The position numbers and the translations under genes are program-made. Below, piece after piece: positions 46,059 through 54,733 of a DNA stretch of 64,000 nucleotides. Source of the stretch: Enterococcus mediterraneensis (lineage in GTDB: Bacteria; Bacillota; Bacilli; Lactobacillales; Enterococcaceae); contig NZ_UWOP01000001.1 in NCBI RefSeq assembly GCF_900604485.1, forward strand, positions 977,501 to 1,041,500. The letters run 5' to 3'. The notes beneath the pieces are model-generated. The model saw only the letters and a list, made by a program, of their open reading frames with translations, was not told the origin of the DNA and made no database searches. Numbering within the stretch: position 1 is the stretch's first letter; every line of letters starts with the position of its first letter.

Positions 46059-46092
46059 AAAAAAGCTCCGACGAAATCGTCGGAGCTTTTTT
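46059..46092. terminator. Bidirectional terminator between usp and dtpT
   Basis: AGCTCCGACGA and TCGTCGGAGCT pair around AA with A- and T-runs on both sides. Confidence 0.9.
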
Positions 46093-46111
46093 CATATTTA
46101 CGTAGATTATT

Positions 46112-47572
46112 TTAATGAATATTACCGATCAATTGACGGATTGAACCTCTTGCAGCATAAAGGATCAATCCACCGATCACTGCGACTCCTCCGACAACGG
46201 CAAAATACATTCCTTCTGTAGAAGGTGTATAAAAGCGTGCGATCTGTGCATTGATCGCTTGAGAAGAAGCGTCAGCCAACAACCAGATAGCCAATGTTTG
46301 TGCTTCAAAAGCTTTCGGTGCTAATTTTGTCGTTACGGATAATCCGACAGGTGACAGGCACATTTCTCCGGCGATCATAATGAAGAAACTCAAGATCAGC
46401 CAGATAGGACTTACACGATGATCAACACCAAACAGCATGCTTGGGAACATCAGTAATACAAAAGACAGACCTGCCATAATCAACCCGATAGCGAATTTTA
46501 CTTCTGTTTTTGGTTGACGTGCGCCCATCTTCGTCCATAGCGCAACAAAAACCGGTGTCAAAATAACGACAAACAGTGGATTCAATGTTTGATACAAACT
46601 AGCTGGGATCGTAATACCGAAGATAGTCGCTTGTGTTCTTTCTGCAGCAAACAGCGCTAAAATCGAAGATCCTTGTTCCTCTAAAGACCAGAAAATGATG
46701 GCAGCGATAAACAAAGGAATATATGCCCGCACTTTTTTCTTTTCTTCAGATGTTACTTCTTTGGAGCGCAACATTTTTGTAAAGTAATAAATCGGCAAGA
46801 AGATTCCTAGTACACTAATACTGTTGATAAAGAAATCAACTGTTAGGCTTCCCAGTAATGCTGCTCCGCCAAATAAAACTACGACAAACAATAAACCTAA
46901 TGAAATATTGCGGGTAAAGACTTTCTTTTCTTCCCCAAGCAGTGGATGAGTTGGTTCTTGACCGATGTGCGCCAATGATTTTTTCCCTTGGATCACATAT
47001 TGCAGCAAACCGAAGAACATCCCAATAGCAGCAATTGAAAATCCTAGATGGTAATTGACTTTTTGTCCTAATGTACCAACGATGATCGGAGCTAGCAACG
47101 CACCGATATTGATCCCCATATAGAAAATCGAGAAACCGGCATCGCGGCGAAGATCCTCTGGCGCGTACAAATGTCCCACCATACCAGAAGCATTTGATTT
47201 CAACATCCCAGTCCCGATAACGATCAAGATCATGGAAATAAATAGCGCCGGCAAGCCAAACGGTGTAGCCAGAACGATGTGTCCCAACATAATGAAGACG
47301 CCGCCGTAGAAGACGGTCTTGTAAGAACCTAACAAGCGGTCAGAGATCCAACCTCCGACAATACTGGACATGTAAACTAAAGATCCATAGATAGACATGA
47401 TAGCGACAGCAGTTGGTTTAGATAAACCTAGTCCGCCATTGGATACAGCATCATACATAAAATATAAAAGAATCGCGCGCATCCCATAATAGCTGAAACG
47501 TTCCCACATTTCAGTAAAGAACAAGGTAGATAATCCTCGCGGCTGACCTATAAACGTTTTTTCCTGGTTCAT
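46112..47572 (-). CDS. dtpT: Di/tripeptide proton symporter (POT family)
   Basis: The 486-residue transporter has about fourteen helices. The signature FFTEMWERFSYYGMRAILLYF, in the first helix, carries the E-x-x-E-R proton-coupling motif, and the PTR2 loop GGWISDRLLGSYKTV follows. DtpT supplies di- and tripeptides to peptidases such as PepO and the general amino acid economy. ATG 47572 with AAGGAG. Own promoter at 47605-47633. Confidence 0.93.
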   Translation of the reverse strand: MNQEKTFIGQPRGLSTLFFTEMWERFSYYGMRAILLYFMYDAVSNGGLGLSKPTAVAIMSIYGSLVYMSSIVGGWISDRLLGSYKTVFYGGVFIMLGHIVLATPFGLPALFISMILIVIGTGMLKSNASGMVGHLYAPEDLRRDAGFSIFYMGINIGALLAPIIVGTLGQKVNYHLGFSIAAIGMFFGLLQYVIQGKKSLAHIGQEPTHPLLGEEKKVFTRNISLGLLFVVVLFGGAALLGSLTVDFFINSISVLGIFLPIYYFTKMLRSKEVTSEEKKKVRAYIPLFIAAIIFWSLEEQGSSILALFAAERTQATIFGITIPASLYQTLNPLFVVILTPVFVALWTKMGARQPKTEVKFAIGLIMAGLSFVLLMFPSMLFGVDHRVSPIWLILSFFIMIAGEMCLSPVGLSVTTKLAPKAFEAQTLAIWLLADASSQAINAQIARFYTPSTEGMYFAVVGGVAVIGGLILYAARGSIRQLIGNIH

Positions 47573-47604
47573 ATGTGTTTCTCCTTTTTACGTTACTTGA
47601 AAAA

Positions 47605-47633
47605 AATTAAAAAATTTTTCAGAAAATTGACAA
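47605..47633 (-). promoter_or_regulatory. Probable promoter of dtpT
   Basis: TTGTCA, 17 bases, TTAATT on the minus strand, 33 bases before the ATG. The rest of the 47573-47849 gap is AT-rich, with no other clear element besides the promoter on the plus strand. Confidence 0.5.
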
Positions 47634-47785
47634 AGAATAGTTTATTCTTATTTTTGCAAAAAAACAAGCGAAATTAATAAATTTAAATATAATTATTAAA
47701 AAATCGTTGCAATCAAATGAACATTAACTTCTTTTACTTAATCGTGCTATTTTGAAAAAACACGCACCGCTTCAAGTATAAATAG

Positions 47786-47814
47786 TTGCTGAGTATACGC
47801 ATACATTGTACTAT
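47786..47814 (+). promoter_or_regulatory. Promoter of the CoA-disulfide reductase-like gene
   Basis: TTGCTG, a 17-base spacer and TACTAT. The spacer contains GTATACGCATAC, a partial dyad. Confidence 0.65.
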
Positions 47815-47849
47815 TACCTAAAAGCGAGATTCACTTAAGGAGGAATAAA

Positions 47850-49463
47850 ATGAAATTTGTAGTGATCGGTGCCGTAGCCGGTGGCCCTTCTTTTGCCACC
47901 CGATTGCGACGTTTAGATGAAAATGCAGAAATTTTAATGATTGAACGGGGAGCACACATCTCTTACGCCAGCTGTGCTTTACCTTATTATTTGGGAGATG
48001 TCATCACTGATCTTGATTCATTGATCGAACGTACGCCGGAAATTTTAAAAACAAAAAACAATATTGACGTACGGGTCTTCCATGAAGTGACTAAGATCGA
48101 TCCGAACAAAAAACTACTGACTATCACAAACCTCCAAACCGGTGAAGAATATCAGGAAACTTACGACAAGTTGGTGATCTCTGCCGGCGCCCGCGCATTT
48201 CTGCCGGATATCAAAGGAATCAAAAATGCAGAAAATACATTTGTATTGCGAAATGTTACGAATGCGGCAGACATCAAACAGTTCATCGCTGAAAAACTGC
48301 CTCAAAAAGCTGTGATCATCGGTGCAGGCATGGCTGGGTTAGAGATTGCCGAAAACTTCCGTCATCGGGGAATGGAGGTTGCAATTATTGAGCAAACTGA
48401 TCAAGTTGCCTATCCTTATGATCCAGAAATCGCTGAAATTATTGATGCGGAATTGAAGAAGCATGGCGTAGAGATTTTGCTGAATACCACAATAACAGAG
48501 GTTGCTGACAACGGACAAACATTGCATTTGTCTGACGGTACAACGATTGAAGCAGATATAGTGATTTGTTCTGCCGGCGTTCGTCCTAATAATGAATTAG
48601 CAACATCTGCCGAGATCGAATTAGGAACAGATCAACATATTATCGTCAATGAGAAATTGGAAACCAATCAACCGGACATTTATGCCATTGGAGATGTGAT
48701 CGAAACAAAAAGCCGGATCACCGGATTGCCTACTCCAAGTATGCTTTCCAGCGCAGCCAATCGCCAAGGTCATTTACTGGCAGATATCCTCAGTGGAAAC
48801 CCTTTGATTTATCGCGGTTTTATCGGCGCTGGTGTAGCGAAAATCTTTGATTTGACTGCCAGTTTCGTGGGCTATACTGAGCATATGTTGGAAGCAAATG
48901 GGATCACCAATTATAAAGCAGTCTTTATTACGCCGTTTGATCATGCCTATTTCTATCCAGATGCTAAGCGTCTTAATCTAAAGCTGATTTTTGAAGAAGG
49001 CACCGGTAAGATTTTAGGCGGGCAAGCAGTTGGTGAAAATGGTGTCGACAAACGTATCGGCGAACTGTCTGTTGCGATCACCGGTAATCTGACAGTCTTT
49101 GATCTGCCTGATCTGGAACTGCCTTACTCCCCGCCATATTCAACGACTCGTGATCCATTGAATACTGCCGGCTATGTCGCGATCAATCAATTGACCAACA
49201 CTGTCATCTCCATCGCTCGCGATGAGATCCCCGAAGAAGATTTTAAGACAGCCTTCTTCTTAGATATTCGCGAAGCTGACAAACCGGTGTCCGGTACTGT
49301 CAACGCGACGAAAAATATCCCACTGAGTGTTTTACGGGAGCGACTTGACGAGATCCCAACAGATAAAAAGATCTATATCACCTATCGCAAAGGACTTAAT
49401 CCTTACAACGCGGCCCGTATCCTTGCCGGCAAAGGCGTACAGGCAATATTGATCCAAGAATAA
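47850..49463 (+). CDS. cdr: CoA-disulfide reductase-like flavoprotein with degenerate rhodanese domain
   Basis: The 537-residue protein is an FAD/NAD(P)-linked disulfide reductase. FAD-binding VIGAVAGGPSFA opens it; the single active cysteine is C42 in SYASCALPYYLG; NAD(P)-binding GAGMAGLE and the AIGDVIE strand follow. A dimer domain precedes a C-terminal rhodanese fold (about 455-537), in which the usual cysteine loop C-x-x-G-x-R reads TYRKGLNPYN and has no cysteine. It should reduce CoA disulfide or persulfides using NAD(P)H. Start ATG after AAGGAGG. It is not in an operon. Confidence 0.88.
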   Translation: MKFVVIGAVAGGPSFATRLRRLDENAEILMIERGAHISYASCALPYYLGDVITDLDSLIERTPEILKTKNNIDVRVFHEVTKIDPNKKLLTITNLQTGEEYQETYDKLVISAGARAFLPDIKGIKNAENTFVLRNVTNAADIKQFIAEKLPQKAVIIGAGMAGLEIAENFRHRGMEVAIIEQTDQVAYPYDPEIAEIIDAELKKHGVEILLNTTITEVADNGQTLHLSDGTTIEADIVICSAGVRPNNELATSAEIELGTDQHIIVNEKLETNQPDIYAIGDVIETKSRITGLPTPSMLSSAANRQGHLLADILSGNPLIYRGFIGAGVAKIFDLTASFVGYTEHMLEANGITNYKAVFITPFDHAYFYPDAKRLNLKLIFEEGTGKILGGQAVGENGVDKRIGELSVAITGNLTVFDLPDLELPYSPPYSTTRDPLNTAGYVAINQLTNTVISIARDEIPEEDFKTAFFLDIREADKPVSGTVNATKNIPLSVLRERLDEIPTDKKIYITYRKGLNPYNAARILAGKGVQAILIQE

Positions 49464-49490
49464 ATTAGCAAAAACCCAGCAGTTAAAAGG

Positions 49491-49513
49491 AGACGGCATC
49501 AGCCGTCTTTTTT
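49491..49513 (+). terminator. Terminator after the CoA-disulfide reductase-like gene
   Basis: AGACGGC, ATCA loop, GCCGTCT and TTTTT. Confidence 0.9.
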
Positions 49514-49531
49514 CATTTTCATTCAAATGAT

Positions 49532-49560
49532 TTGTAAAAAAAGAAGTATTTCTCTATCAT
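49532..49560 (+). promoter_or_regulatory. Promoter of the PfpI-family gene
   Basis: TTGTAA, 17 bases, TATCAT. Confidence 0.6.
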
Positions 49561-49598
49561 TAATAGTAGCAACAAAATAATTTCAAGGAGGCATTTTG

Positions 49599-50114
49599 AT
49601 GAGTAAGGTAGCAGTAATCATGACAGATTTCGTGGAAGATATCGAAGTTACTTCACCAAAACAAGCATTGGAAGATGCTGGGCATCAAGTAGTGATCATC
49701 AGTGAAAAAGAAACGGTAAAGGGCAAAAAAGGGGAAACGTTTAAAGCTGATGCATCGATTGATGAAATTTCCTGGAAAGATTTTGACGCTTTATTGATCC
49801 CGGGAGGTTTCTCTCCAGATCAGTTGCGGACAGACGAACGCTATGTCCAATTGACGAAAGACTTTTTAGAATCACCGCGTCCAGTATTTGCGATTTGCCA
49901 TGGACCACAGCTTTTCATTCAAACAGAATTAGTGCCTAATCTGACACTGACTGGGTATCAGTCCATCATGCCGGATCTAGCCTATGCCGGTGCAGTAGTC
50001 AAAGACGATCCTGTAGTTTTCGATGAATCTTATCATCTGATCACTAGCCGCAATCCGGGAGATCTTGACTCCTTCAATGCCGCGATCGTCAATGCTTTGG
50101 CAACGAACAACTGA
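49599..50114 (+). CDS. DJ-1/PfpI family protein (glyoxalase III-like)
   Basis: The 171-residue protein has the class I amidotransferase-like fold with the nucleophile elbow AICHGPQ (C100, H101) and the acidic GLU of the DJ-1 site in DFVEDIE. Members act as proteases, chaperones or deglycases; glyoxal or stress protection is the usual expectation, with substrate unknown. ATG 49599 lies 7 bases after AAGGAGG; the TTG one codon upstream is within spacing but is less likely. Confidence 0.88.
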   Translation: MSKVAVIMTDFVEDIEVTSPKQALEDAGHQVVIISEKETVKGKKGETFKADASIDEISWKDFDALLIPGGFSPDQLRTDERYVQLTKDFLESPRPVFAICHGPQLFIQTELVPNLTLTGYQSIMPDLAYAGAVVKDDPVVFDESYHLITSRNPGDLDSFNAAIVNALATNN

Positions 50115-50267
50115 TTTTAAAACCTAATTTTATGAATATTTGAGCAGTAAGACTGGTTGACAGTCTGCTGCTTTTTTGATTGAAAATAAGTAAAAATATT
50201 TTTTCTGCATTCTTTTCAGAAAAATTGTGGTAACATAGTTTCCATAATAACTTAGGTTGGTGAAACA

Positions 50268-50972
50268 ATGAAACACTCTTTTCATGAAGATCAATTTGTC
50301 GGACTGCTGCTGACGTTTATCGGCGGCGCGATGGATGCCTATACTTATATCCACTATGATGCTTTTGCTTCGGCACAAACCGGAAATCTGGTTTTGGCGA
50401 TCATCCACGGATTTTCTGGTGATTGGGCCAGTGTCGGCAAAAAACTGCTCTCTACACTCTTTTTCTTCGTTGGGATTTTATTAGCGAAATTTGCCATTGA
50501 TTATTTCCGCAAAAAAAATTGGCATTTCTGGCGGCTGTTCGTTCTCTATTATGAAGCAGTGATCTTTTTTGTGATCAGCTTGAAAGTTGTCAATGTCTAT
50601 CCTGCATTGGTAACAGTGCTGATCGCTTTTACCGCGGCCATACAGTGGATCGCCTTTGACAAGATCAACGGCCGTGCCTACACGAATCTATTTACAACCG
50701 GGAATTTAAAAGGTGTCGCAACGAATCTCTATGATTATCTAAAAACTAAGGAACAAAAAGATTGGGAAAACTTCATGCATTTCTTGCGGGTCGTCTTATC
50801 CTTTATTGCCGGCGGTGTCGTTTCTATCGCTTGTTACCATTGGATCGGCTATAAAGCTGTCTTGCTGATCGCCATCATCTTCATCTTGCTGGCACTTTAT
50901 GAAACACTGATGACTTTGCGATTTTATCGTGAAACATCCTTTTCAATAGGAAAGAACAATAAACTTCCATAA
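50268..50972 (+). CDS. DUF1275 (YoaK) family membrane protein
   Basis: The 234-residue protein has six likely helices and the YoaK/DUF1275 start, TFIGGAMDAYTYI followed by AQTGNLVLA. No function is known for the family. The ATG follows GGTTGGTGA, and a TTGTGG...TAACTT promoter (spacer 17) may lie just upstream. It ends in a long interrupted terminator shared with the convergent ABC-F transcript. Confidence 0.85.
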   Translation: MKHSFHEDQFVGLLLTFIGGAMDAYTYIHYDAFASAQTGNLVLAIIHGFSGDWASVGKKLLSTLFFFVGILLAKFAIDYFRKKNWHFWRLFVLYYEAVIFFVISLKVVNVYPALVTVLIAFTAAIQWIAFDKINGRAYTNLFTTGNLKGVATNLYDYLKTKEQKDWENFMHFLRVVLSFIAGGVVSIACYHWIGYKAVLLIAIIFILLALYETLMTLRFYRETSFSIGKNNKLP

Positions 50973-50976
50973 CAGT

Positions 50977-51066
50977 AAAAAAGCCTCTAGCAGTTGATGA
51001 CTGCTCCGATCGCCTTTTATGGCAGACTTCGGAGCGTACGTACATCAACTGTAGGAGGCTTTTTTG
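50977..51066. terminator. Long interrupted-stem bidirectional terminator
   Basis: Nested arms AAAAAAGCCTC/GAGGCTTTTTT, CAGTTGATG/CATCAACTG and GCTCCGA/TCGGAGC form one long interrupted stem. T-runs flank both ends, so it serves both the DUF1275 gene and the ABC-F operon. Confidence 0.85.
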
Positions 51067-51069
51067 ATT

Positions 51070-51357
51070 TTATTGATGGGGCAATTGAAACCCGTCGAAC
51101 GATTCTCCATCGTAATACTTCAATAATTCTTCATACGACAGTAATGAAGAAGTCATTTCTTCTTGGACAGGCTCTTGGGTTTCGCTGTATTCTTGGTATT
51201 TCTCAGCTAATTGGCGATAGAGCTCTTGGCGGGAACTGCCTTCGCCGCTGATAAAAGGCAGTTCCCGGATAAATCCTCGATAGACAGGTTTTTCTTCTTC
51301 GATTTCAATCGGCAGTTCAACTACAGTCAGATTGATCTCATCAAAAATATCAAACAT
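51070..51357 (-). CDS. Small acidic protein, possibly HicB-like
   Basis: A 95-residue protein with YRGFIRELPFISGEGSSRQE followed by a helix, similar to the HicB antitoxin core (a strand-turn-helix with G-E-x-x-x-x-E-A-L). No HicA partner or DNA-binding part is visible, so a toxin-antitoxin role is not claimed. It lies 12 bases downstream of the ABC-F gene and is cotranscribed with it. ATG with AGGAGG. Confidence 0.5.
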   Translation of the reverse strand: MFDIFDEINLTVVELPIEIEEEKPVYRGFIRELPFISGEGSSRQELYRQLAEKYQEYSETQEPVQEEMTSSLLSYEELLKYYDGESFDGFQLPHQ

Positions 51358-51369
51358 TATTTTCCCTCC

Positions 51370-52893
51370 TCATTCTTGCAGATCGATCACTCGCTGAACA
51401 AAATCATCGTAAAAGCCGGGTTCGTGGGAAACCACGATCACAGTACCGGCAAATCTTTCAAAGCTTTGCTGCAGGTTCTCTTTTGTTTCTTGGTCGATAT
51501 GGTTGGTAGGTTCATCTAAAATCAAAAAATTGCTTTTTTGCATCGTCATCTGCGCAAATTTGACCTTTGCTTGCTCGCCGCCGCTCAATAAACGCAGCGG
51601 CTCTTGTGCCAATTGATTGGCTAAACCGGCACGGGACAGCTGCCGCCGCAATTCTTTGACGGTAGCTTTTGGAAACAGATCACTCAAATACTGAAGTGGT
51701 GTCGCCAATGGATTTTCCCATGACAATTCTTGGGAAAAATAATTGATGATGGTATTTTCTGGAAAATGGAACCCACCACTTAGCGGTGAAAGCTCACCGA
51801 TCAATGTTTTCAACAGCGTCGATTTACCGATCCCATTGAACCCGCGAATGGCCACCTTTTCTCCATAACGCAGCGACAGATCGATCGGCGGAAGCAGCGG
51901 CCGATCATAACCGATCTCCAATTGATCGGTCTCTAATGCAAATGTCGTGACGATTTCTTGATAAGGAAATACGATTTGAGGCTTCGCTGTGCTTGCCGGC
52001 GGTGTCAGACGCTGAACTTTATCCAACTGCTTTTGCCGACTTTTCGCGATGGTTGAGCGGGAACCGGCTTTATATTTGCGGATATATGCTTCCGTTTTTT
52101 CGATTTGACGTTTTTGGGCCGCGTATTGACGCAGATAAGATTCGCGATTGACTTCTTTTTGTTTCAGCGCTTGATCCAGGTTCCCCGTGTATTTTGTCAA
52201 TTGGCCGAATTCGATATCCGCCACATGGGTCACGATTGCATTCAAAAAGTGGCGATCGTGAGAGATCACTAGAAAGGTTCCGGCAAAGTCTTGTAAAAAT
52301 TGTGTCAGCCATTGGACATGAGTATCATCCAAATGGTTGGTAGGTTCATCCAATACCAGCATCGCCGGTTTTTCCAGCAAAAGTTTAGCTAGGATGATCT
52401 TAGACCGTTGCCCACCGCTGAGATTTTCCAACCGGGTATCCAGTCCCAAGACATCGATCCCAAGACCGGTAGCCATCTCTTGGATCACCGTTTCCATCTG
52501 GTAAAAGTCCCCTTGATCTAGTTCCGTTTGCAGACGTCCGGCTTTTTCCAGCAATTTGTCTTCCAGCGTTTCCGAATATTCCGTATACAATGATACGATT
52601 TTTTGTTCCTTCGTCAACTCTTCTTGAAAAGCGGTCTTTAAAAAATCCATGATCGTCAGCTGTTCATCCACTTGGACATATTGATCCAAGTAACCGATTT
52701 TGCTGTTTTTAGGGTACTCTACCTGACCTTCATCCGTTAAAAGCTCGCCAGTAATGATTTTGACTAGTGTACTTTTGCCGGCGCCGTTTTGTCCGATCAA
52801 TCCCACATGTTCCCCTTTATTGATCTGTAGATTCAAATTTTCATACAATACCTTTTCCCCGAATTGCTGGGTGATATTGGTCAAGTTCAACAT
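51370..52893 (-). CDS. ABC-F family ATP-binding protein
   Basis: Soluble protein of about 507 residues with two ABC domains and no membrane part: Walker A GQNGAGKST at 34-42, LSGGQ and LDEPTNH, then a second GFNGIGKST, LSGGEQ and LDEPTNH. Between the domains is a basic, helical linker of about 75 residues (YAAQKRQIEKTEAYIRKYK), the part that enters the ribosome in ABC-F translation factors and resistance proteins. Start ATG 52893 follows AGAAGGAA. The leader with an attenuator (see 52912-53061) hints at induction by a ribosome drug. The subtype and drug cannot be named by eye. Confidence 0.88.
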   Translation of the reverse strand: MLNLTNITQQFGEKVLYENLNLQINKGEHVGLIGQNGAGKSTLVKIITGELLTDEGQVEYPKNSKIGYLDQYVQVDEQLTIMDFLKTAFQEELTKEQKIVSLYTEYSETLEDKLLEKAGRLQTELDQGDFYQMETVIQEMATGLGIDVLGLDTRLENLSGGQRSKIILAKLLLEKPAMLVLDEPTNHLDDTHVQWLTQFLQDFAGTFLVISHDRHFLNAIVTHVADIEFGQLTKYTGNLDQALKQKEVNRESYLRQYAAQKRQIEKTEAYIRKYKAGSRSTIAKSRQKQLDKVQRLTPPASTAKPQIVFPYQEIVTTFALETDQLEIGYDRPLLPPIDLSLRYGEKVAIRGFNGIGKSTLLKTLIGELSPLSGGFHFPENTIINYFSQELSWENPLATPLQYLSDLFPKATVKELRRQLSRAGLANQLAQEPLRLLSGGEQAKVKFAQMTMQKSNFLILDEPTNHIDQETKENLQQSFERFAGTVIVVSHEPGFYDDFVQRVIDLQE

Positions 52894-52911
52894 TTTATTT
52901 CCTTCTCTCAT

Positions 52912-52943
52912 AAAAAAAGCCATAGACAAAATTGTCTATAGCT
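52912..52943 (-). terminator. Attenuator hairpin directly upstream of the ABC-F gene
   Basis: On the minus strand AGCTATAGACA, loop ATTT, TGTCTATGGCT and a T-run lie 20 bases before the ABC-F start. One U-G pair is included. The stop codon of the leader frame lies within the 5' arm. Confidence 0.75.
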
Positions 52944-52980
52944 TATGATTGCTTTTGAAAGCCGAATTTCTGCGTGCCAT
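52936..52980 (-). CDS. Leader peptide of the ABC-F gene
   Basis: A 14-residue frame, MARRNSAFKSNHKL, ends with TAG inside the attenuator stem. GGAGG lies 14 bases upstream of the ATG (11 from an overlapping TTG); the start region itself can form an 8-bp hairpin, GCTATCAA/TTGATGGC. A leader peptide ending inside a terminator is the arrangement of ribosome-stalling attenuation at ABC-F and Erm genes. No experimental proof is possible here. Confidence 0.55.
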   Translation of the reverse strand: MARRNSAFKSNHKL

Positions 52981-53031
52981 CAATTTTTTGATAGCCTCCA
53001 GATCATCACTTTAGCCGATCAGTATGCGGAA

Positions 53032-53061
53032 ATCTTATCTGCATCCTTTGTTAACAGTCAA
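53032..53061 (-). promoter_or_regulatory. Promoter of the ABC-F leader
   Basis: TTGACT, 18 bases and TAAGAT on the minus strand, giving a leader of about 130 bases before the ABC-F start. Confidence 0.55.
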
Positions 53062-53138
53062 TACTAAAAAGATTTCTTCATCTAAGCGTCCCAAAGTTTA
53101 ACATCTTACTATCAGAATGTCAAAACGCGAGATTTTCT

Positions 53139-53441
53139 TTAAGGTTGTTCATCGGTTTCGATTTCCGGACGGTAGTCTGTTCCTGCATAGCAAAAACGTG
53201 TGGAGATGGTTGCTTCTTGATCTTCAGAATATAACTCTTTCGTAAAGGGAAAAATAATTGCTTTATCTGCAGTTGATTGTTCAGCTGATAGAACAAATTG
53301 CAAATTTTCTTGATCTTTCATTTGCTGTTCGTTTAATTGATCCATGACCGCATCCACGATCTCTTTGTCACTGCCGTAGTTTTTTGCAGCTTTTTTATAA
53401 TCCTCTAAAAATTCCTCTTGCCCTTTAAACAACTCCATCAT
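53139..53441 (-). CDS. Conserved hypothetical protein
   Basis: I do not recognise this 100-residue acidic protein (LFKGQEEFLEDYKKAAKNYG near the start). It looks soluble and helical, ending in a strand-rich part. The start ATG 53441 follows AAGGAGG at 8 bases. It lies 13 bases downstream of the TMEM175-like gene, so both are on one transcript; a role linked to that channel is conceivable but unsupported. Confidence 0.6.
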   Translation of the reverse strand: MMELFKGQEEFLEDYKKAAKNYGSDKEIVDAVMDQLNEQQMKDQENLQFVLSAEQSTADKAIIFPFTKELYSEDQEATISTRFCYAGTDYRPEIETDEQP

Positions 53442-53454
53442 GTGAATGTCCTCC

Positions 53455-54027
53455 TTAATTGATTTTTTCAATTTTCTTCTCTGGAATAAACCATAATAAC
53501 AGCATCAAGCCATTGACTACCAAAACACTCATAGGATGGATCAGCCATCCAGCAAAAAGCGCTACTATATTCAATAGCAATGTAACATAAATCTTATGAT
53601 AATGGCTAAATAAACGTCCCACAGCTGAATTTTTGCCATTGACCCGTACCAGTGACAATCCAACGAGCAAATACGCCAGATCGGCTCCGAAAAGAATCAT
53701 TCCATACAATAATTGCGGTGCAAGGGAAGTTGGATGATCTCCCACCCATGCTGTTGCAAATGGAAAAAGACTCATCATCAAAATCAAAAAATTATTCGCC
53801 CACAGTACCCAACCATCAACTTTTCGAACGATATGAAACATATGATGATGGTTGTTCCAGTAGATAGCGAGTAAAATAAAACTGATTAAATAGATGACAA
53901 ACTGATGGCCTGTTCCTTCAAAAGCTTTCCAAGTATCTCCCTCAGGCTTTTTCAATTCTAAGACTAGAATCGTCATCACGATAGCGATCACGGCATCTGT
54001 AAAAGCTTCGATCCTTGTTTTAGGCAT
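53455..54027 (-). CDS. TMEM175-family (DUF1211) potassium channel-like protein
   Basis: The 190-residue protein has six membrane helices and the family motif R-x-x-x-F-(S/T)-D in RIEAFTDAVIAIVMTILVLE (residues 5-24). Bacterial members are K+-permeable leak channels formed as tetramers. The ATG 54027 follows GGAGGGG; the frame continues upstream but without support. It forms a unit with the hypothetical gene at 53139-53441. Confidence 0.85.
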   Translation of the reverse strand: MPKTRIEAFTDAVIAIVMTILVLELKKPEGDTWKAFEGTGHQFVIYLISFILLAIYWNNHHHMFHIVRKVDGWVLWANNFLILMMSLFPFATAWVGDHPTSLAPQLLYGMILFGADLAYLLVGLSLVRVNGKNSAVGRLFSHYHKIYVTLLLNIVALFAGWLIHPMSVLVVNGLMLLLWFIPEKKIEKIN

Positions 54028-54320
54028 TTTTTCCCCTCCGATAACCAAGTTTAGTGAACGTATTATCGTATGGTTTGTTGGATTCGTCAATCATTTCGTT
54101 TTTATCGCTGGCTTGTTATATTTTTCTCCTTGTAATAAGCTGCTGCGACTATTCGTTTTCTTTATCCGTCCGCTTTTCTGTTATCCTTTTTTCAAGTATA
54201 CCAGAATATTTATTTTTCGTTCCAATCAGTGCTCTTCCAGTGGAATTAGGCATATAATTTTCAGTAATCATTTATTTTACGTATAATATTTTTGTAAGCT
54301 AAATAGAGAGGATGAGTAAA

Positions 54321-54731
54321 ATGGTTAAAAAATTATCAGTTGCAACTGTTGTCAATAAAGGTGGCCGCGAAGGAGAAAGCGACTCAGTAACAGGTTATTT
54401 GAATGTAAAAACAACGATGACCAAAAAAGAGGGCTACACAAATCCGGAAGAATTATTCGCTGCCGGATTCTCCGCATGTTTCAACGGTGCCATGTCCTTT
54501 CCGCTAGAACGTGATGGTCTGGGAGATAAACCTCGCAGTGTCCGCGCAGAAGTCAGTTTATTAGGTGATATGAGTGATCCAACCAGCTTGCATATCGCTG
54601 TGGTGATCATCGCTCACGTCGAAGGTCTCTCAAAAGAAGAAACCCAGAAATATATAGAAGAAACTTCTCATATCTGCCCTTACTCAAAAGCAGTAGATAA
54701 CAATATCGAAGTAACTTACCAAGCAGAATAA
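54321..54731 (+). CDS. ohr: Organic hydroperoxide resistance protein (Ohr/OsmC)
   Basis: Reduces organic hydroperoxides with the paired cysteines C53 (GFSACFNGAM) and C119 (SHICPYSKAV). At 136 residues it has Ohr length rather than OsmC. ATG 54321 follows GAGG at 9 bases; an ATG three codons upstream overlaps the ribosome site. A TATAAT lies about 35 bases before the start with a poor -35, so activation by a factor may be needed. No ohrR is adjacent. Confidence 0.92.
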   Translation: MVKKLSVATVVNKGGREGESDSVTGYLNVKTTMTKKEGYTNPEELFAAGFSACFNGAMSFPLERDGLGDKPRSVRAEVSLLGDMSDPTSLHIAVVIIAHVEGLSKEETQKYIEETSHICPYSKAVDNNIEVTYQAE

Positions 54732-54733
54732 AA

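Noticed and set aside
53139-53471. Longer TTG start for the small acidic gene
   Set aside because: It lies before the strong AAGGAGG that serves the ATG at 53441.
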